Source of the DNA: Antedon bifida
Lineage: Eukaryota > Echinodermata > Crinoidea > Comatulida > Antedonidae
Length of the DNA: 64,000 bases
Assembly (NCBI GenBank): GCA_963402885.1
Contig: OY727096.1
Coordinates: 13,249,820-13,313,819, forward strand
Direction: 5' to 3'
In this document: positions 42,101-57,100 of the stretch, one piece after another
Layout: each line of letters begins with the position of its first letter
Numbering within the stretch: the first letter of the stretch is position 1
Made by a program: the position numbers and the translations under genes
Notes under the pieces: model-generated
What the model was told of the DNA's origin: nothing
Seen by the model: only the letters and a program-made list of their open reading frames with translations
Database searches by the model: none

Positions 42101-45100
42101 GTATTTAGGTACGAGTTGGCATGGGTACGGGTTGGTTTGGGTACGGGTTAGCCAAAGTGGGTACGAGTTGGCATGTGTACAGGTTGGTTTGGGTACGAGT
42201 TTACCAGTACTCGGCAAGGCTTACTCGCTCCTTCCTCTACTTGCCTAGGCTGGCCACCCAGCAGGCGACCATGTCCAATTCACAGAACACAATCTTCTGA
42301 TTAATATCACTATCCATTATATTATTTATACAGTTGTAAAGAAAAGTAGGTCCAGCCCCTTGTTCTATATTTATGCCTGTTGAAGCTATTGTGCAATAAG
42401 AAAATTAAATGGCTTCTACAAACAAAAAAAACCGTATCTAGCGATTGTGCATTATCGGTTCAAGTACATAGCTTGTATAGGCTTGTGGCTAAATATTTCG
42501 ATAAAAATGAGCTGGAAAAACGAATTTAAAAAACGATTTAAAAAAAAGTAGGATGATGTATTAATCATGTACAAATGAAACTGCGAAGCGGAAAAGTAAA
42601 TATCGAAATAGTTTTGGCTCAGTGGACGATTAACCACAAAATTCCTATCACCTCTGTACAAATGTTTCCGCTTGTGACGTCACAAGGGCTGTTTTCTATG
42701 CCTTCTTGTCATCTCCGAAATGTACTATTACAGCCGGCAGTATGTAACAGTATATACTACATGTTAAAGAATAAAATGAAACTTTTTAGAACCCTTTCAT
42801 ATCATCTTTAAATATTATACACTAATTTATAAGATCACAATTTCTTTTATAATATAAAAAATATTAAAATACATATTACAACAATTTATCAATTCATAAT
42901 TATTGAAATTATTCTGATTTATTTGTTTGTTTGTTTTTTTCCATTTACTACAGTAGTTTCATGTACATTTTTTAAAATAATTTACTCCACAAATATTTAT
43001 CAATAATATCTTATGGATCTCTGGTATTAAAAAGGTTACATTTTCGGCAAATGATTGCCATTAAAAAAACGGAAACTTGGACGATTGTAGTTTGTACACT
43101 ATATCACAACTGAAGAATGAGGCTATAAATATGTATAGTGGTAAAATGTAAAAATCCTAGTAAAAATCCTTGCTACGAACCTGGGGTATATAGCATAAAA
43201 TAATTCTTACACAACAGCTTTTTAAAGGTCTGAAAAGAATTATGAAGTTTACCTACATAACCTATGAATCATGGAATTCAAATGATTTTGTGACTAAAAC
43301 AGGCGGTCTGCCCAATAGAATATTTGGTCAATTTACAGACAGTTTCCGGGAGCTTTTAATCTTGTTGCCATACACCTTCAATTTCCTAGTAACAAAATAT
43401 TTTTGCATATTCATAAAAAATTAATTTTAAATTGTTTAATTACTCCAATCCAATAAGTATTAATTATAGATCTTCTTTTCCAAACATACACCTGTTTGAT
43501 CATTTAAAAATGTACTGCCTTTATAAAATAAATTGAAGCATCCTTTTATGAGCCATAGGAAGTGCAATGGTTTATAACAACAGTCTATTCTAGGAACAAG
43601 ACAGCAATTGAGCCCAAGATCTTCAACACTAACCATAAGACAGATGAGTATACTACTGCTATAATCTGTGAAACCACAATAGAACAAGTTTGGCATGAAT
43701 GAATCTACACACCAACTACATTTTCCAAGTAGACCTACAGTATACTGTAGTGTATATTGTAGTTAGTTGGAATAATTTGTACTCACACTTACGATATAAG
43801 ATAGTATTTATTGTCATTTAAACAACAAGATAAAAATGAAGTTTGATTGGTTGAATTTAAAATGAAATTAGACATATGAATGCAATATATAAGCATACAG
43901 TATATATGTATATTTTTCTTTTATTGTTTGAGGGTTTGCATGGCGAAATCAATGGGTGTCACGAAACCTAAGATCACGAAAGCTAAGACCCCCTAAGACC
44001 ACAAAACCTAAGATCCAAAACCTAAGATTACCAATAGTTCTCTTTCGCACCTGCCTTGTATTTTAACTCTAAATTTGTTAACCAACTTTATCCTGAATAC
44101 CACACCTAAGAATTAGATTAAGAAGAATCAATAAAATAACAATAAATTCTTTAAATAAATTTATGATTTTGCCAAAAGAGCAACATTAATCGAGTGCTAA
44201 AAACTATGTGGAATCCCTCTATTTAACTCATTTTTTGGGGAAATCATGTTTAATTCAATATATTTTGTCACTTTCAATACAAATAAAATGTTACTGTTGA
44301 TACTTTACACGGTTTTGTCCTTATGACTAGGCCTAGGGTAAGTAGTGATGCTGATTTTAAGATCAATTAATATTCTTTGAAAATAGAAAAGTATCAGCAG
44401 TAACATATTACAGTATTTTTATTGACAAATATATTGAACAAATTAAACATGCATTTCACCAATAAATGCATTAAATGTAGACGCATTCCATCGAGTTTTT
44501 AGCCCTCTATTATTGTTGCTCTTTTGGCGCTCCATAGAAACGAAAATATTGAAAGTTGAGTATGCGAAAGTGTGCAAGAAAAACGTCTGTAAAATTACCA
44601 ATTTTTATTTATAAATAATATTAATAATAAATAAGTATTTATTTGTTACTTTTTATGTGGATCTCTTTCATAAAAGTACTTATGAGGCCTAATTCCAAGG
44701 TGTGGTATTCAGGATAAAGTTAGTTTAGAGTCAAAATAGAAATGCAGGTGCGAAAGGGAAACACCCACTGAAACCAACACAATAGATTAAATATATATCA
44801 ACAAACAAATTGTCATATTTACTCAACGGGAGAAAATATTGTGAGTTTTTTTTCTGTTTGTGATAAGTATTTAATTAAATTTATGGTAAAAAGCATTAAT
44901 AAGTGAAACCTACTATGTTTAAAATTGTGTATAGATAAACAATTATTGTTTTTAAGCTGTCGTATATCTTAGAATTTGTAATCTTAGGTCTTGGGTCATC
45001 GTGATCTTAGGTCTTAGGGGATCTTAGCTTTCGTGTCTCCGAAGACATTATATTCTTTCTCGAAAAGAAATGATGATGGTGGTTTGCGGGCAGGCTCCCA

Positions 45101-48100
45101 CTTGAGGGCATAGTTCATGAACTATACCATTTGTGGAGAGGGGGATTCAATGAAAACTTCTTCTTTTCGAGTTATATCTCGCTCTTCGAGGAGAAAGGCT
45201 ATTGTTGGTTTATCCAGGTAAGCTAGGCACGAAATAGACTCAATATGTTGATATAAAGTTTGCAATCAAGACAGAACGATCAAAGTATATTGATCGAAAC
45301 GTAGAGAAACTCACCAGTTCTTTTCAGAACTATATACATGTTCTGTACATGTGGTGTACCGCAAACTTTATATCAATATATTTTATCTATAGTTTTATTG
45401 GTTGTTAATTATCTTTCTCGATACAGTATTAAAAAAAAGATATACTTCTAATAACAAATATAGTTTAATTAGGTGATCATTTAGAATAAATATAAAAATA
45501 AAATAGGCGTTTCAAAAAATGACTGCGCAAAAATGCGTTTTTGCGCGCACGATTCTTAAAAAGTGTAAAAATAATTTTTGGAAATCGCATTCTACTCACC
45601 ATCCTTCGTACATTCACCGAATTTGAGTCTGTTCCGACTTAAAATAGTGCTATACGAGCATGTTAAAAATGACAAAATGCGCACATTAATTGCATAAAAG
45701 TGCTGAAAATGATGAAAAATAAGGCATTTTTAAAATGAAAATAATTCTTCAGAATGCACGATGACCCCCATTTTTTAAAAATTATTCTGGAAGCCATTGA
45801 GTTGTAGATATGAATTCATGTACACATTTGACGTACAAAATGTTGTGACGTCACCAAATGGCCACTCCAATTTAAAAATTAGGTTTTTTTCTCTTTCGTC
45901 ATAGATTATCACATTCAACAGAGCGCATCTCGGTTATTTTGTGCCCGATTTTCGCTCAAATTTTAGTATATGATTGCTCAATTAATTATCTTTCTCATGA
46001 GTTGTCAACATTTTCATTATGATGACTTCATCACGCGTAAAAACTTGAATAACGTAGGTCGTGTAATTTCACCTACACCATATTTTTTAATATCTTGCAG
46101 CTCTTCAGAAATAAAGGTGACCTTGATGATTTTAATTTATTATGAAAGCTGATGAAATGTAGATATGAATTCATATAACAATTAAGCCTATCGGATGTTT
46201 TGACGTTATGAAATGACCAGTTGAAGTTAAAAAGTAGTCTTTTTCTCTCTTTCGTCAAATTTATACAAATTTTAAAGAGTGCGCAGTGCGCTTCTACGTG
46301 CCAAATTTTCTTCCAAATATTATAATTGTTTGCTCAATTCATTATCTTTCGAAAATGTGTTCTTCAAGTTTATTTTGACAACGTCATCATACCAAAAAAT
46401 TAGAACATGATGTGGTTCCCATAATTTCACCTATGTTACACTGTATATAGAATACAGTACACAGTACCGTATAGAGTATATTCTTTGACACATATTAGGC
46501 ACCAATCAACACCATAAGCATATGCATCAGGTAATAGGATTGCATAAATCAATATTTTGCGGTCATATTTAACGTACGTGCATGTTTAAAAAAATTAAAT
46601 ATCATTAAAATAATAAAAATGATCACCTATAATTCGTCAAAGTGACGAATTAAATTCTAGTTTTATCTATTAATATTTAAAGATACTGTATAATAGAAAA
46701 AAAAAAGAAATAAAGACACTTTCTATAAATATCAATCCATGTGCAATGCATTCTGGTGTTTATAGGGGGCCACATACATTATTAGAATCGGCTTATTTTT
46801 CACATTTTAAACTGTTTAAAGACGAAAATATAAACACAATATTAAGGTACACATAGTATTTATTTTTACATGCATTAAATTGAAAAACTTGAACTAATAC
46901 ATTTATTTTTTTTTAAAGTATTACAAATCCATATCTCAAATGACCATCCATTTTTTGCTAGCCTTCATTGTTTTTTTTTAAATAATTGTACAGTAATTTA
47001 TTCACAGTAAAGCCATAATAAGAGACAACAATGACATCACTGCTTGAGTCATAATCTTTAAACATCTGCCTTAAATTACCTACAATTGAAATATTAACAA
47101 GTAAATCCAACTATACTAGAAACCCTCTCAAATTGCATCTATAATTCAAAAAGGATTTGAAAAGTTCAATAACTAATTGGGATACTGTATACATACTATT
47201 TAATCTCATACAAATATCTCATATAAATAATTGTATTATTTGTAAATAATAGTGGAAAAAACATTGCATTGTTCACAATATATTGACATTAGCATTCACA
47301 GGCACGGATTTAAGCCGATCAGACATCTATGTTTGATTAACTCTCTTACACCTCTGTTTCAATTATAAATTTGATAATTCCAATGTCCAAAATGTTGTTT
47401 AATTGATCATGGTCTATTTTGTTCAGTGAAAACCCCCAAAACTAACAATCTACAAAAATGATCAGCATTGCATGTTTTATTTTATATTATAATCATCTTG
47501 CATAGTAATTTGTATTTCATAATATTCTATTCTAACTATTGCATTTCAAATTGCAATCAAAGAAATGGTAATTAAATAAATTAAAAGTAATTGCTTTAGG
47601 ATTCTTATAAAAGACTAATTAAGGATTTGGTGAAGTAAATACTAAAATACATACTGTACAATAGATATTAATTAAATGTATTGCATAGTGACATTTTTCA
47701 AATTAAAGCAAAATGTTAAAGATGTATTGTCCCTTGAAACACAAAAAATGAAGGTCAAAATATTCTAATTTAAATTGGTCATATCAAAGTAATATTAAAG
47801 TTATTCACTTTAAGTCGAAAATTCGAGCCAAAAACAAAAAGTTTACGTAATTAACAGGTAAATTAGTTTAATTACATTTCCTCTGGAAAATCGTCGCGAG
47901 CAAAAGTAAACAATGATTTCAAACCACGAGTATGCATTATGAAAGCGCGTTTCATTATGGGATATGTTTTGATCGAAAACTTTAACTGGAAGTCAAAGTT
48001 ATTTTTTGAACAAAAACACATCTGTATTTCAGTTAAATTTTTTTTTTTCGACTAATTTTTTGTGAAAGTTAATAACTATTATGATACTTCAAAATGACAC

Positions 48101-51100
48101 ACCTTTTTTCGCAATCTTTTTTTTAATATTTTTTTGGAATTAGTCAAAGGGACAATACATCTTTAATATAAAGTTTTCGGTACACCACGTATATTAGTTC
48201 TGAAAAGAACTGTTGAGGTTCTGAAAAGAACTGTTGAGGTTCTGAAAAGAACTGTTGAGGTTCTGAAAAGAACTGTTGAGGTTCTGAAAAGAACTGTTGA
48301 GGTTCTGAAAAGAACTGTTGAGGTTCTCGACGTTTCAATCAATATGCTTTGATCATCCTCAGGATTGAGAATGCAGAAAGTCCAGGAGACATTGCTATTG
48401 TTTTTAGCTTGTCTCACCTTGCTTTTCATACCTATCAGAAACACTGCTCTTCTATAGCCAGTTTCCATTCACTATTGTTCATGAGAAACAATGCTCTGCT
48501 ATAGCTAGTTTCAATCCCCTCCTGCACCCCCCGCCCCCACTGTGTGAACTTGCCTTTGTTTCTGGCTTTCACACCAGTCCCACCCTTTTCCAATAAGTTT
48601 CCTAGACTTTCTGCATTCTCACTTCTGAGAACGATCAAAGCATATCGATCGAAACGTTGAGAAACACAACAACTAATATACGTGGTGTACTGCAAACATA
48701 TATCAACATTTGATTTCACCATGCAAACCTTCAAACAATACATAAAGCAAAATGGTAAAATCTCAAGTGCATTGTGCAATTTTTTGGTTTACTTTCATTA
48801 TTTCTTATTTCTTTTTTGCCTTATTAAATACAAATTTTATATTAAAAATAACATTTACATGCTTCAATTCAATTTATTCCGGATTTTACAAAACAAACAA
48901 TAACACATACATCACACATGCTAGACCCGAGGGACTCCTACAGCGAACTCAACCGCTTTCGATGGGACTGTATCTGTAGTAAATGGCGAAGAACTAACAA
49001 AATTAATTTAACTACTTATTGTTTATAGAACACTAAGTAGGTAAAGTAATCTTTCCAGGATGTAAAATTTCTGAGTTTGATCTCCTAAATGGGAGTCCAT
49101 AAGGTATATTACCATTACAAGAGCGTGGAGGTGGTATCGGAGGAATACGCTGTAGTCGTGCCTGTCGACCTAAATTAACATAATAATGATCCTTATTTTG
49201 ATTGTCACAAATTCTATTAGCAATTTCAGAATTTGGTCGTCTAGGTGCGGGAAGCGGTGGTGGAATATCTTCCTCAGCGAGTTCACTAATATCAATTATC
49301 GCTTCATTTTCTGTTTCAATAAATGTTTCAGTTTTAACAAATGTAGTATCTGTAATAGTAGAAGAAACAGTATCTTGATTTTGGATTACTTCAAAGGCAT
49401 GTAAATTTGGATCACTTTGGCTTAAAGCAGCAGTCAGATTTGGCACTTCAATTTTTACTTTTAAGTTTGCGTGAACTGGAGGCATCATGGTATGACTACC
49501 TCGCATGAAATTTTTAGATGGTTGATCAATGTAAAGGCTTCGGTGTCTGGAAACCGATTCCACATTTTCATAGTCTGTTTCGTATAGCACACTTTGTCGA
49601 TTAATCACAGAGTCTGAATAGCGGCGACCTCGCAGCTGAATTGCCTGGTTAGCTATATCTTCTGATTTCTGGTCTTTTGATTGGTTTTTAAGATTTTGCC
49701 GCTCTTTCTTTAATTTTGAATGATACCATAAAACAACTATGGAAAAAACAAAAAGGATAATACAAGCCATCATTGGACCAACCAAAATACTAATATGTTG
49801 CATATCCATAGACGTTGCAGATTCAACTACATTGTTTGGTTGTGATTTTGATGCAATTGGCGATGATGAAACAAATGTAGTAGTTGAAGCTACAGATGTT
49901 GACGGTTTTGCTACCCTTATGGGTTCAATTGTCGTGACAGTGGGTGCATTTTTCATCATTATGATAGCTGTAGCATTTATACTTAAGTGCCATCTATCGG
50001 TTACTTGGCATATTACTTTATATTCTCCTATAGCTCCTTTGATATTTTTCATGCTCAAGCTTTGACTGTTATTAGCAAGGAACATACTAGACGGTTGCAG
50101 AGCTCCCTCAATATACCAACGGTACTCAATAATTTCCCAAGATTGAACCATAATACATTGAAAAGATAGGTCATCACCATAGTCGATAGCTTTATTTGAT
50201 GGCAATATTAGAACTGGTAATTTAGGCAGATCTGGTAAAAGGGTACACGACTCTGGAGCAGACAAAGCAGCACTATTTGTTGAACAGAATTGAACAGAAT
50301 TTTTATTAGATTGTTCAGTTTCTTTAAGCAGAACGGTACCATTCTGTAGATTAAGTACACTTAGAGTACGGTCAACATCTGGCCAGCTACTGTGAGCAGA
50401 ACGAGTAGCCGATGGATTTGGCTTAAAATCATCGAGCATACTTTCGCAGCGAATAGTCGCTTGTCCAGAGGGCGTCAACAGCATTTTAGAACCATTGTAA
50501 TGTTTGCAAGGGGTATATCCTTCAATAGGAGGTTCAATGACGTTTAACACTATAACGTCTGAATGAATTTCAGGTACATTACCATCTTTCAAAATGCACT
50601 GAAACTGTCCAGTATCTTCCTCAGTTACATTTCTAATCATTAAAGAATATCGCTTTCTTGGCTTATCGATTTCTACAGATATTCTGTCTGTTGGTGTACT
50701 AGACAACAGAATATGGTTCTTACTCAAACGACGTGGATCATACAATTTATACCATTGGAACTGACGCTCTGATCTGGATGAGTTTGTTCCAGATGCAATG
50801 CAGGACATTGTAACTGTTTCACCAGTGAAAGCAATAATGTCTTTTGGTTCTACACGCCATGTAACAGCACCGTGACTTACATATACAAACGTTACTATCA
50901 AAAGTTGTATTAGTACATACATATTTTCAATACTTCTAAGAATCCAACTAAGAGTTGGCTAATCAAACATATTAAATCCTGGATAAATTCAAATACTGTA
51001 AAGTGTAATGAAGTTCCAAAACAGCGAATGGTCAAAATTACAATGATATAATTTCACAGTTGGTAGTAAGACACTGGATTTGATAGTCTTCAATAAGCAG

Positions 51101-54100
51101 AGAAACGAAATGATACAATGTTGCAATAACGCACACTTTTAAGAGATACACATGCAACAACGCTCTACTTGTCAGTTACTGAAAATCACTTTAGTTATAG
51201 CATAGTGTATCGGAAGGAAACTCTTAGAGTTGATGGCAAGACTGTGTCTTAGTCATGGTACATCAGCTGATTGGTTCATCCTGTGGGGGCGGGAATGCAC
51301 ACAGAAATATGTGTGTATACTGGACACTTTGATGTTTAAAATTTACTATGATGTCAAAACAAGATAACAAAAACTATGTTTTTTTGTAATTCATTAAAAG
51401 TTACAAGGACAATCAATCTGTGTACAATTCATCTACTCAGTGACTTTATTTAAGCTACAGACAATAGGAATATTAAGATTGTCACAATGAACATTATTTT
51501 TGATAGAATAGAAGATGTGCAGACCCAAATGATGATGTGGGGAGTGTGGGAGTCCATGACCCATCTAATGTTATTAATTCAGATAAAATCAAAACAAATG
51601 ATTATAAAGTATAATTTGTTTTGAAAATTAGCTCAATTCAATAAACATCCTGTGTTTTCAATTGAAAATATGAGTTTTATATTTTATTTTCCCACTATTT
51701 CTATTGCGGTCAACATGGTTTGTGTTGATACTGAATAAAATTTAGTACAATGGTGTGCAAAAAAGAAATAATTAATTGTTTTGTATTAATAGAAGAATAT
51801 TATCTCTGCTCTGCCAAGTTTATTAAATGGAACAGTCAATCTTGAAGTCATTATAAGATTTTACCCTTTCAACTAAATATTTTTTAAATTTGTATTTAAA
51901 GACACTTGAATGTATACAATTGGTTAATTTTGTATCACATGACATTCAATATTATTAGTCTAGTTTAATTAAAAACCATGTCCACTTGTAGTGTGTTCTG
52001 TCACCTTCACCTTTTTCGAATAGCCTAGCTTCCCACATTGCCTTCAACATTGATTCAAGATGGAAGCAATGATTATTACTATTATTGAATACATACCATA
52101 CCCGATCCAATACCACCACCTAAAGAGTGTGTAAAAAACTTTAATAATATCCCATAATATTAACCCCTGTATTGAGCATAAACATTCATTAAAGTATAAA
52201 ATTCCAGTAGGCAATAATAACAAATCAAATCTTCACTAGTTTTTTTTTTTGTCCCTTTTTTTTATTGAATATATACACTTGGTTTTACCAAATAGGCAAC
52301 ACAGTTACAGTTTGACAATAAAGTGCATCATATCTAAAATGTTAAGACAACAGTAATAAAACATGTCAGTTTTAGATTTTTAAAATAAAAAGTTGGGTTT
52401 ATAAGAAACATAACAAAATATATATAAATGAAGAAGTACCTTTGTTGAATGTTAATCAATGTCATTTTCATATAAACAAGAAATATTTTGTCTTGTCAAT
52501 TGAAATGGTTAATTGCATTTCAATAGAATTTAAAAACCCTGAAACAGCTGTCATTAGAATCAATTAATTTCCTGTTGATGGTTTTCACTAACTGTAGGCC
52601 TACTCTCTCAGCCTTTTTTCTTTCAAAATAGGTAGCATTTAATTGTCTGTGTGAACCTTTACAGTGAGCAATAAAATCAACATTAAGCGTAAAAGTAAGA
52701 ACTACTGTATGACTGTTAGCTAATTAGCACATTTAAAGATTTAGGTTAGGTGTCAATCAATCAAATAAAAATTTATTTCTCTTTCCCTTTCATTACTATT
52801 ACAAATTTTATATTTAAACGAAAGATCAGGAATTCAAGAAAGAGTAGTATTATTCTCTCCTAAAACCAGATTATCTTTAGTCCTAAATCATTCTGAAATC
52901 CACATTTTGAGAAAGCCCTAGTTTCAATAAATAATTGACTCAGCCTTATTGAATAGATGAAATTTATTAAAGTAGACCATGAAATTACCTTAATATTGAT
53001 GGTATACTGTAGGCAATGTGATTTTTAAAAATACATAATAATAATAACTAATTATCAACTAGATTTAATTTGTCACTATGATGAATTATACAGTAGGTTA
53101 TATGCATTGATTTAAATAAAGATATATTGATTTTGTCATGATCTTTAATTATTTATAATATATGAAATATATGATCTTTGTAGCGCAAATACAGTATACG
53201 GTATCACTGCACATCGAGCCACTTGAATAAAAAACAACCAAACGCGTATATGTCATATACTGTACCACCCTTGTTACATAATATTAATAAAGACATAAGT
53301 TTCTCTTGATTTCATTATAAATCAGGCGTATAATTTATACATTTCAAGCAATACGGACATAAAAAAATGGTATTGTGTTTATTTGCTATAGACGGGATCA
53401 CTACCACCGAGCTATACACACCTGATTAAAAGATTAAGAAAGATTCCTCCATTGTTTACTATAATGACATCTTTAAGTATATACTTCCAACTTTAATATA
53501 TGAGCATTAAAGAATAATTCACCCTTAGCTATAAAATGTACCGATTTAAATTCATAAATGAAGTTAAATATTCATATTTACAAAAAGATTAATGTTAGGA
53601 CTTGTTTAATAAATCATACATATGATACACACACTTTAAGAAAATTAAATGCAAAATAGGGGTTCCCGAGCATTCTGAAGATGTATATTAATTTAAAAAT
53701 TTAGCATATTTTCACCATTTTGTTAACTTATGTGTGTAGCCTGTCACTTTTGACGTGCTCGTATAACGCAATTTCGAGTTGAAAAGTGAATAAAATATGA
53801 TGAAATTACTAAAGAAAGGTTGTAAAACAGAAATCGGGCAAAAAGAGTGCGTATTAATGTTTAACACATAAAATTGCCTGAAACGTACTCTAATTACACC
53901 GAAAATGAATTTTGAAAATTTTAAGCGCGCGTACCAAATTTGGTTTAACTATGATACATGCTTATGAAGATATGATTGATGATGATAGATGAAATTGATC
54001 TCAAGATAATTGACGGACAAAATAGTGCTAAGGAAAGAATAAACAAAATAGATTCTGACAAAATCAATAAGGTTATATGCATTATTATGGAAAGAAGTAG

Positions 54101-57100
54101 ACTTTGAATTGATATTTGAATAAACCAAATTAAAGCCAAAGTCATGGGTGTAATTGTGCTGGTGAACAACCACCTTTCCATCCATCCTAAAACTTATTTT
54201 AAGGACTTCCAGCAAAACACCACCTAGAATTCTCAGCAACATCCATTTTGTACTAAGTATATTTGCTTTATTTGAAAGTTTTTTCATAACCAATTAAATT
54301 AAAAGCGAATAATAAGTCAAGTTCAATAACTTACTTGTGCTTTGAACGTACACGCTAATTAACTATGTAAAGCAGACTGGCAACATTACGCTTTTTTTTA
54401 TGAAACGGAGACAGTTAGATTGAATCATCAAGCATCAAAATTGAACTGGTTCAACTACAATCAAATTGACCGTTGAAACAAGTGAGGCACACCCAAGAAT
54501 AGCAAAACAATATTTGTGCAAATATTTTACCTTCAATTGTGCTAATCACATTTGTGCAAACATTTTACCTTCAAATGTGCTAACCACATTTGTGCAAACA
54601 TTTACCTTCAAATGGGCAAATCTGTAAAAATTGCAAACATCACGCCGTTAAATGTAAAAAGGTTTTGATGTTAAATGTGCACAATTCTACTAATGTGAAA
54701 ATCAATTTGTCACAATAAAAAGAGCTTAGATTCCAGTTTCAGAGTTCAATGTACTATGCTAAATTAAAATCTATTTTTTTGTTATAGGACTACATGAAAT
54801 ACAATAGCTCAATTTTGTTTTTTATAAATGAATAATTAATATGTGATCCATCTTGTTAAGAATTCTTCCATGGTGAACTGACATAAAATAATATATTTGT
54901 TTAAGTTGGAAAATGTATGAAAATTGAACTGCCAATTGGCAGAGTGGAATGATTGCAGAGCATAAAATAATAAAAGCAACAAAGATTATTTTTTCTTTAA
55001 TAATAAAATACTACAATAGTTTTTATAACATGGATATTTCCGGGAAGTAACAAAATAACACGTTTACAAAACACTGATGTAAATCATTATGAAAAAAACT
55101 AGCATACAGTACAGATAATAAATACTGCAACATTTGGACGCGTAGACCATGTTTCGTACGCGTGGCAACTTCGTAGGTTTCACGCGGCGTAATCTACGCA
55201 AGCTAACATGCTACACGTAGTCTACGAATCGATAGCTAGGATGGGAAATCCCAATGTTCAGATTATTGTGTACTGTGCTACATGCACCACACCCGGAATT
55301 AGAATACTAGTTTTCATCAAATTTCAAATGTGAGTTACTGTGAAGTAATAATAAATGTATTAATATTAGTATTAATTACTGTGTGTTGTGTTAAAATGGG
55401 ACATTTATTTCTATGAAAGAAGAACAAGTGTACATCTACAGTATCTGCCAACGTACGTTAAGGACGAACGTACGTTAAGGACGGCGGTCGTGTGAAATGG
55501 CCTAGGCCTAGCTAGCTAGCCAAAAAGTACGGTTACCTACCGACAGTTTAATTTTTAAATAAGTGGTACGCCTAGCTAGTACTTATAGGCCTAGTTAGTA
55601 GTAGTACTGTATGATAATCCATACTGTGTACAAGCGTTAAATACATGGCATGAAAATGTGAAATAATGTGGTATAGCCTAGGTGACAGAAGGATATTTCC
55701 TCGATACGACAGTTTTCGCCGTGTAGCTGCTGTTTACCCATGTGTGTATCGCGCAGTACTACTCTACTGTCTGAACTATATTTGTTTACTAGGCTATAAA
55801 TGAACGATATTTCATTTTAAAATTGCGTTTAAATGAAATATTACGCTTATTTATAGTACTGTGGGATAATATGGACTGTTTAAAATACTGTAAATGTCAA
55901 AATAATAGAACAGAAATCCAGTGTGTTTATATCCACGTGTTTATGATCCGCGGATGGATACTCTCTCTGAACTGTACTTGCTATGTTTTGTTTAACCTTA
56001 AATTTAGTGAAGTTGAACTTTTAAATAAAGTCTTGCATATTTCCTTACCCTAAAATGTTAATTATAATTTATTTTTATTTATAACTAAAATAACATTTAT
56101 TTAAATACTATCTAATTTATTATCGCGCATGACTAAAAAACAAAACAACAAGATCAGGCAAGCACATGTTATGTGTCCTCCGATCCTATTCTCTTACGAC
56201 CTGTAACTTGACCCTCCACCAATCCTCTGCTGCATAGCTAATAATGGAGTTTGATGTACAGTTACGACAGTTTCAAACCTGGATATTTTTTGTTTAAATG
56301 AAAAATACTGACATACTTTATTAATTACTTATAAAAAATTAACTTGTAATTTTAGGCCTACTAATACTATTACTAATAATGGAAGGTAGTCATAACGGTC
56401 CATCATCAATGAATTTTGTACACTACTGGCCGGCAATGGTGAATGTACAGTCAGTAGTAGGTCTAGTTAATAAGACTTTTCGAGTCTAGCCTAAGCTTTG
56501 AGCAGTTTTTAATTGCTATTTTCTTTAGAAAAATTTGAATTTCAAGTATGTTTAATGATGATGATATTATTGTATTGGCGAAACAATCGTATCATTTCTA
56601 TTTATTCGAACTTTTCGTAGCCTGCTACTTAGCCGTCGACGATGTACGTGTACACACAGTTGAGTTTGGGGAATTCCCACACACATTTGATCACAAGGGT
56701 AGGCTACGAATGCTACGTGTAGGCTACGAATGCTGCGCGTAGTCTATGCACTACGAATGCTATGCGACGCAACCGCCACACGTAGACTACACGTGGCAAA
56801 AGTTGCAGTAGTTTTTATCTATACTGTAGTAGTTTTGCTGAGTTCCATTTGAATGCAAAACACATTATGCACTCAATAAAGCATAATATAAATATTTGTT
56901 CGAAAGGAAATAACAGTAAATTGGCAATTGAAAAGAATTTGGTAGTACTTGACAATGTTAATAGGTTTCTGTGGTCAAATTATATTGATATTGATAGTGT
57001 TGATTTATAAGTTGTACACTTAATCAATACATTTACAGTATGTTAAAGTATCTATCTAGTGTGATTTTTGTTTATCTTTACTTTAGGAAAATAGTAACTG

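Noticed and set aside
48144..48468. Protein made of EPQQFFS or RTSTVLF repeats
   Set aside because: It is the 21-bp non-coding array read in two frames; no ORF continues on either side.
49186..50169. Plus-strand frames over the Ig receptor
   Set aside because: Antisense shadows of the 629-codon gene.
52088..52115. Possible tiny minus-strand exon (GGTGGTGGTATTGGATCGG between AG and GT)
   Set aside because: No partner exons or family match; the splice-like signals are short enough to be chance.
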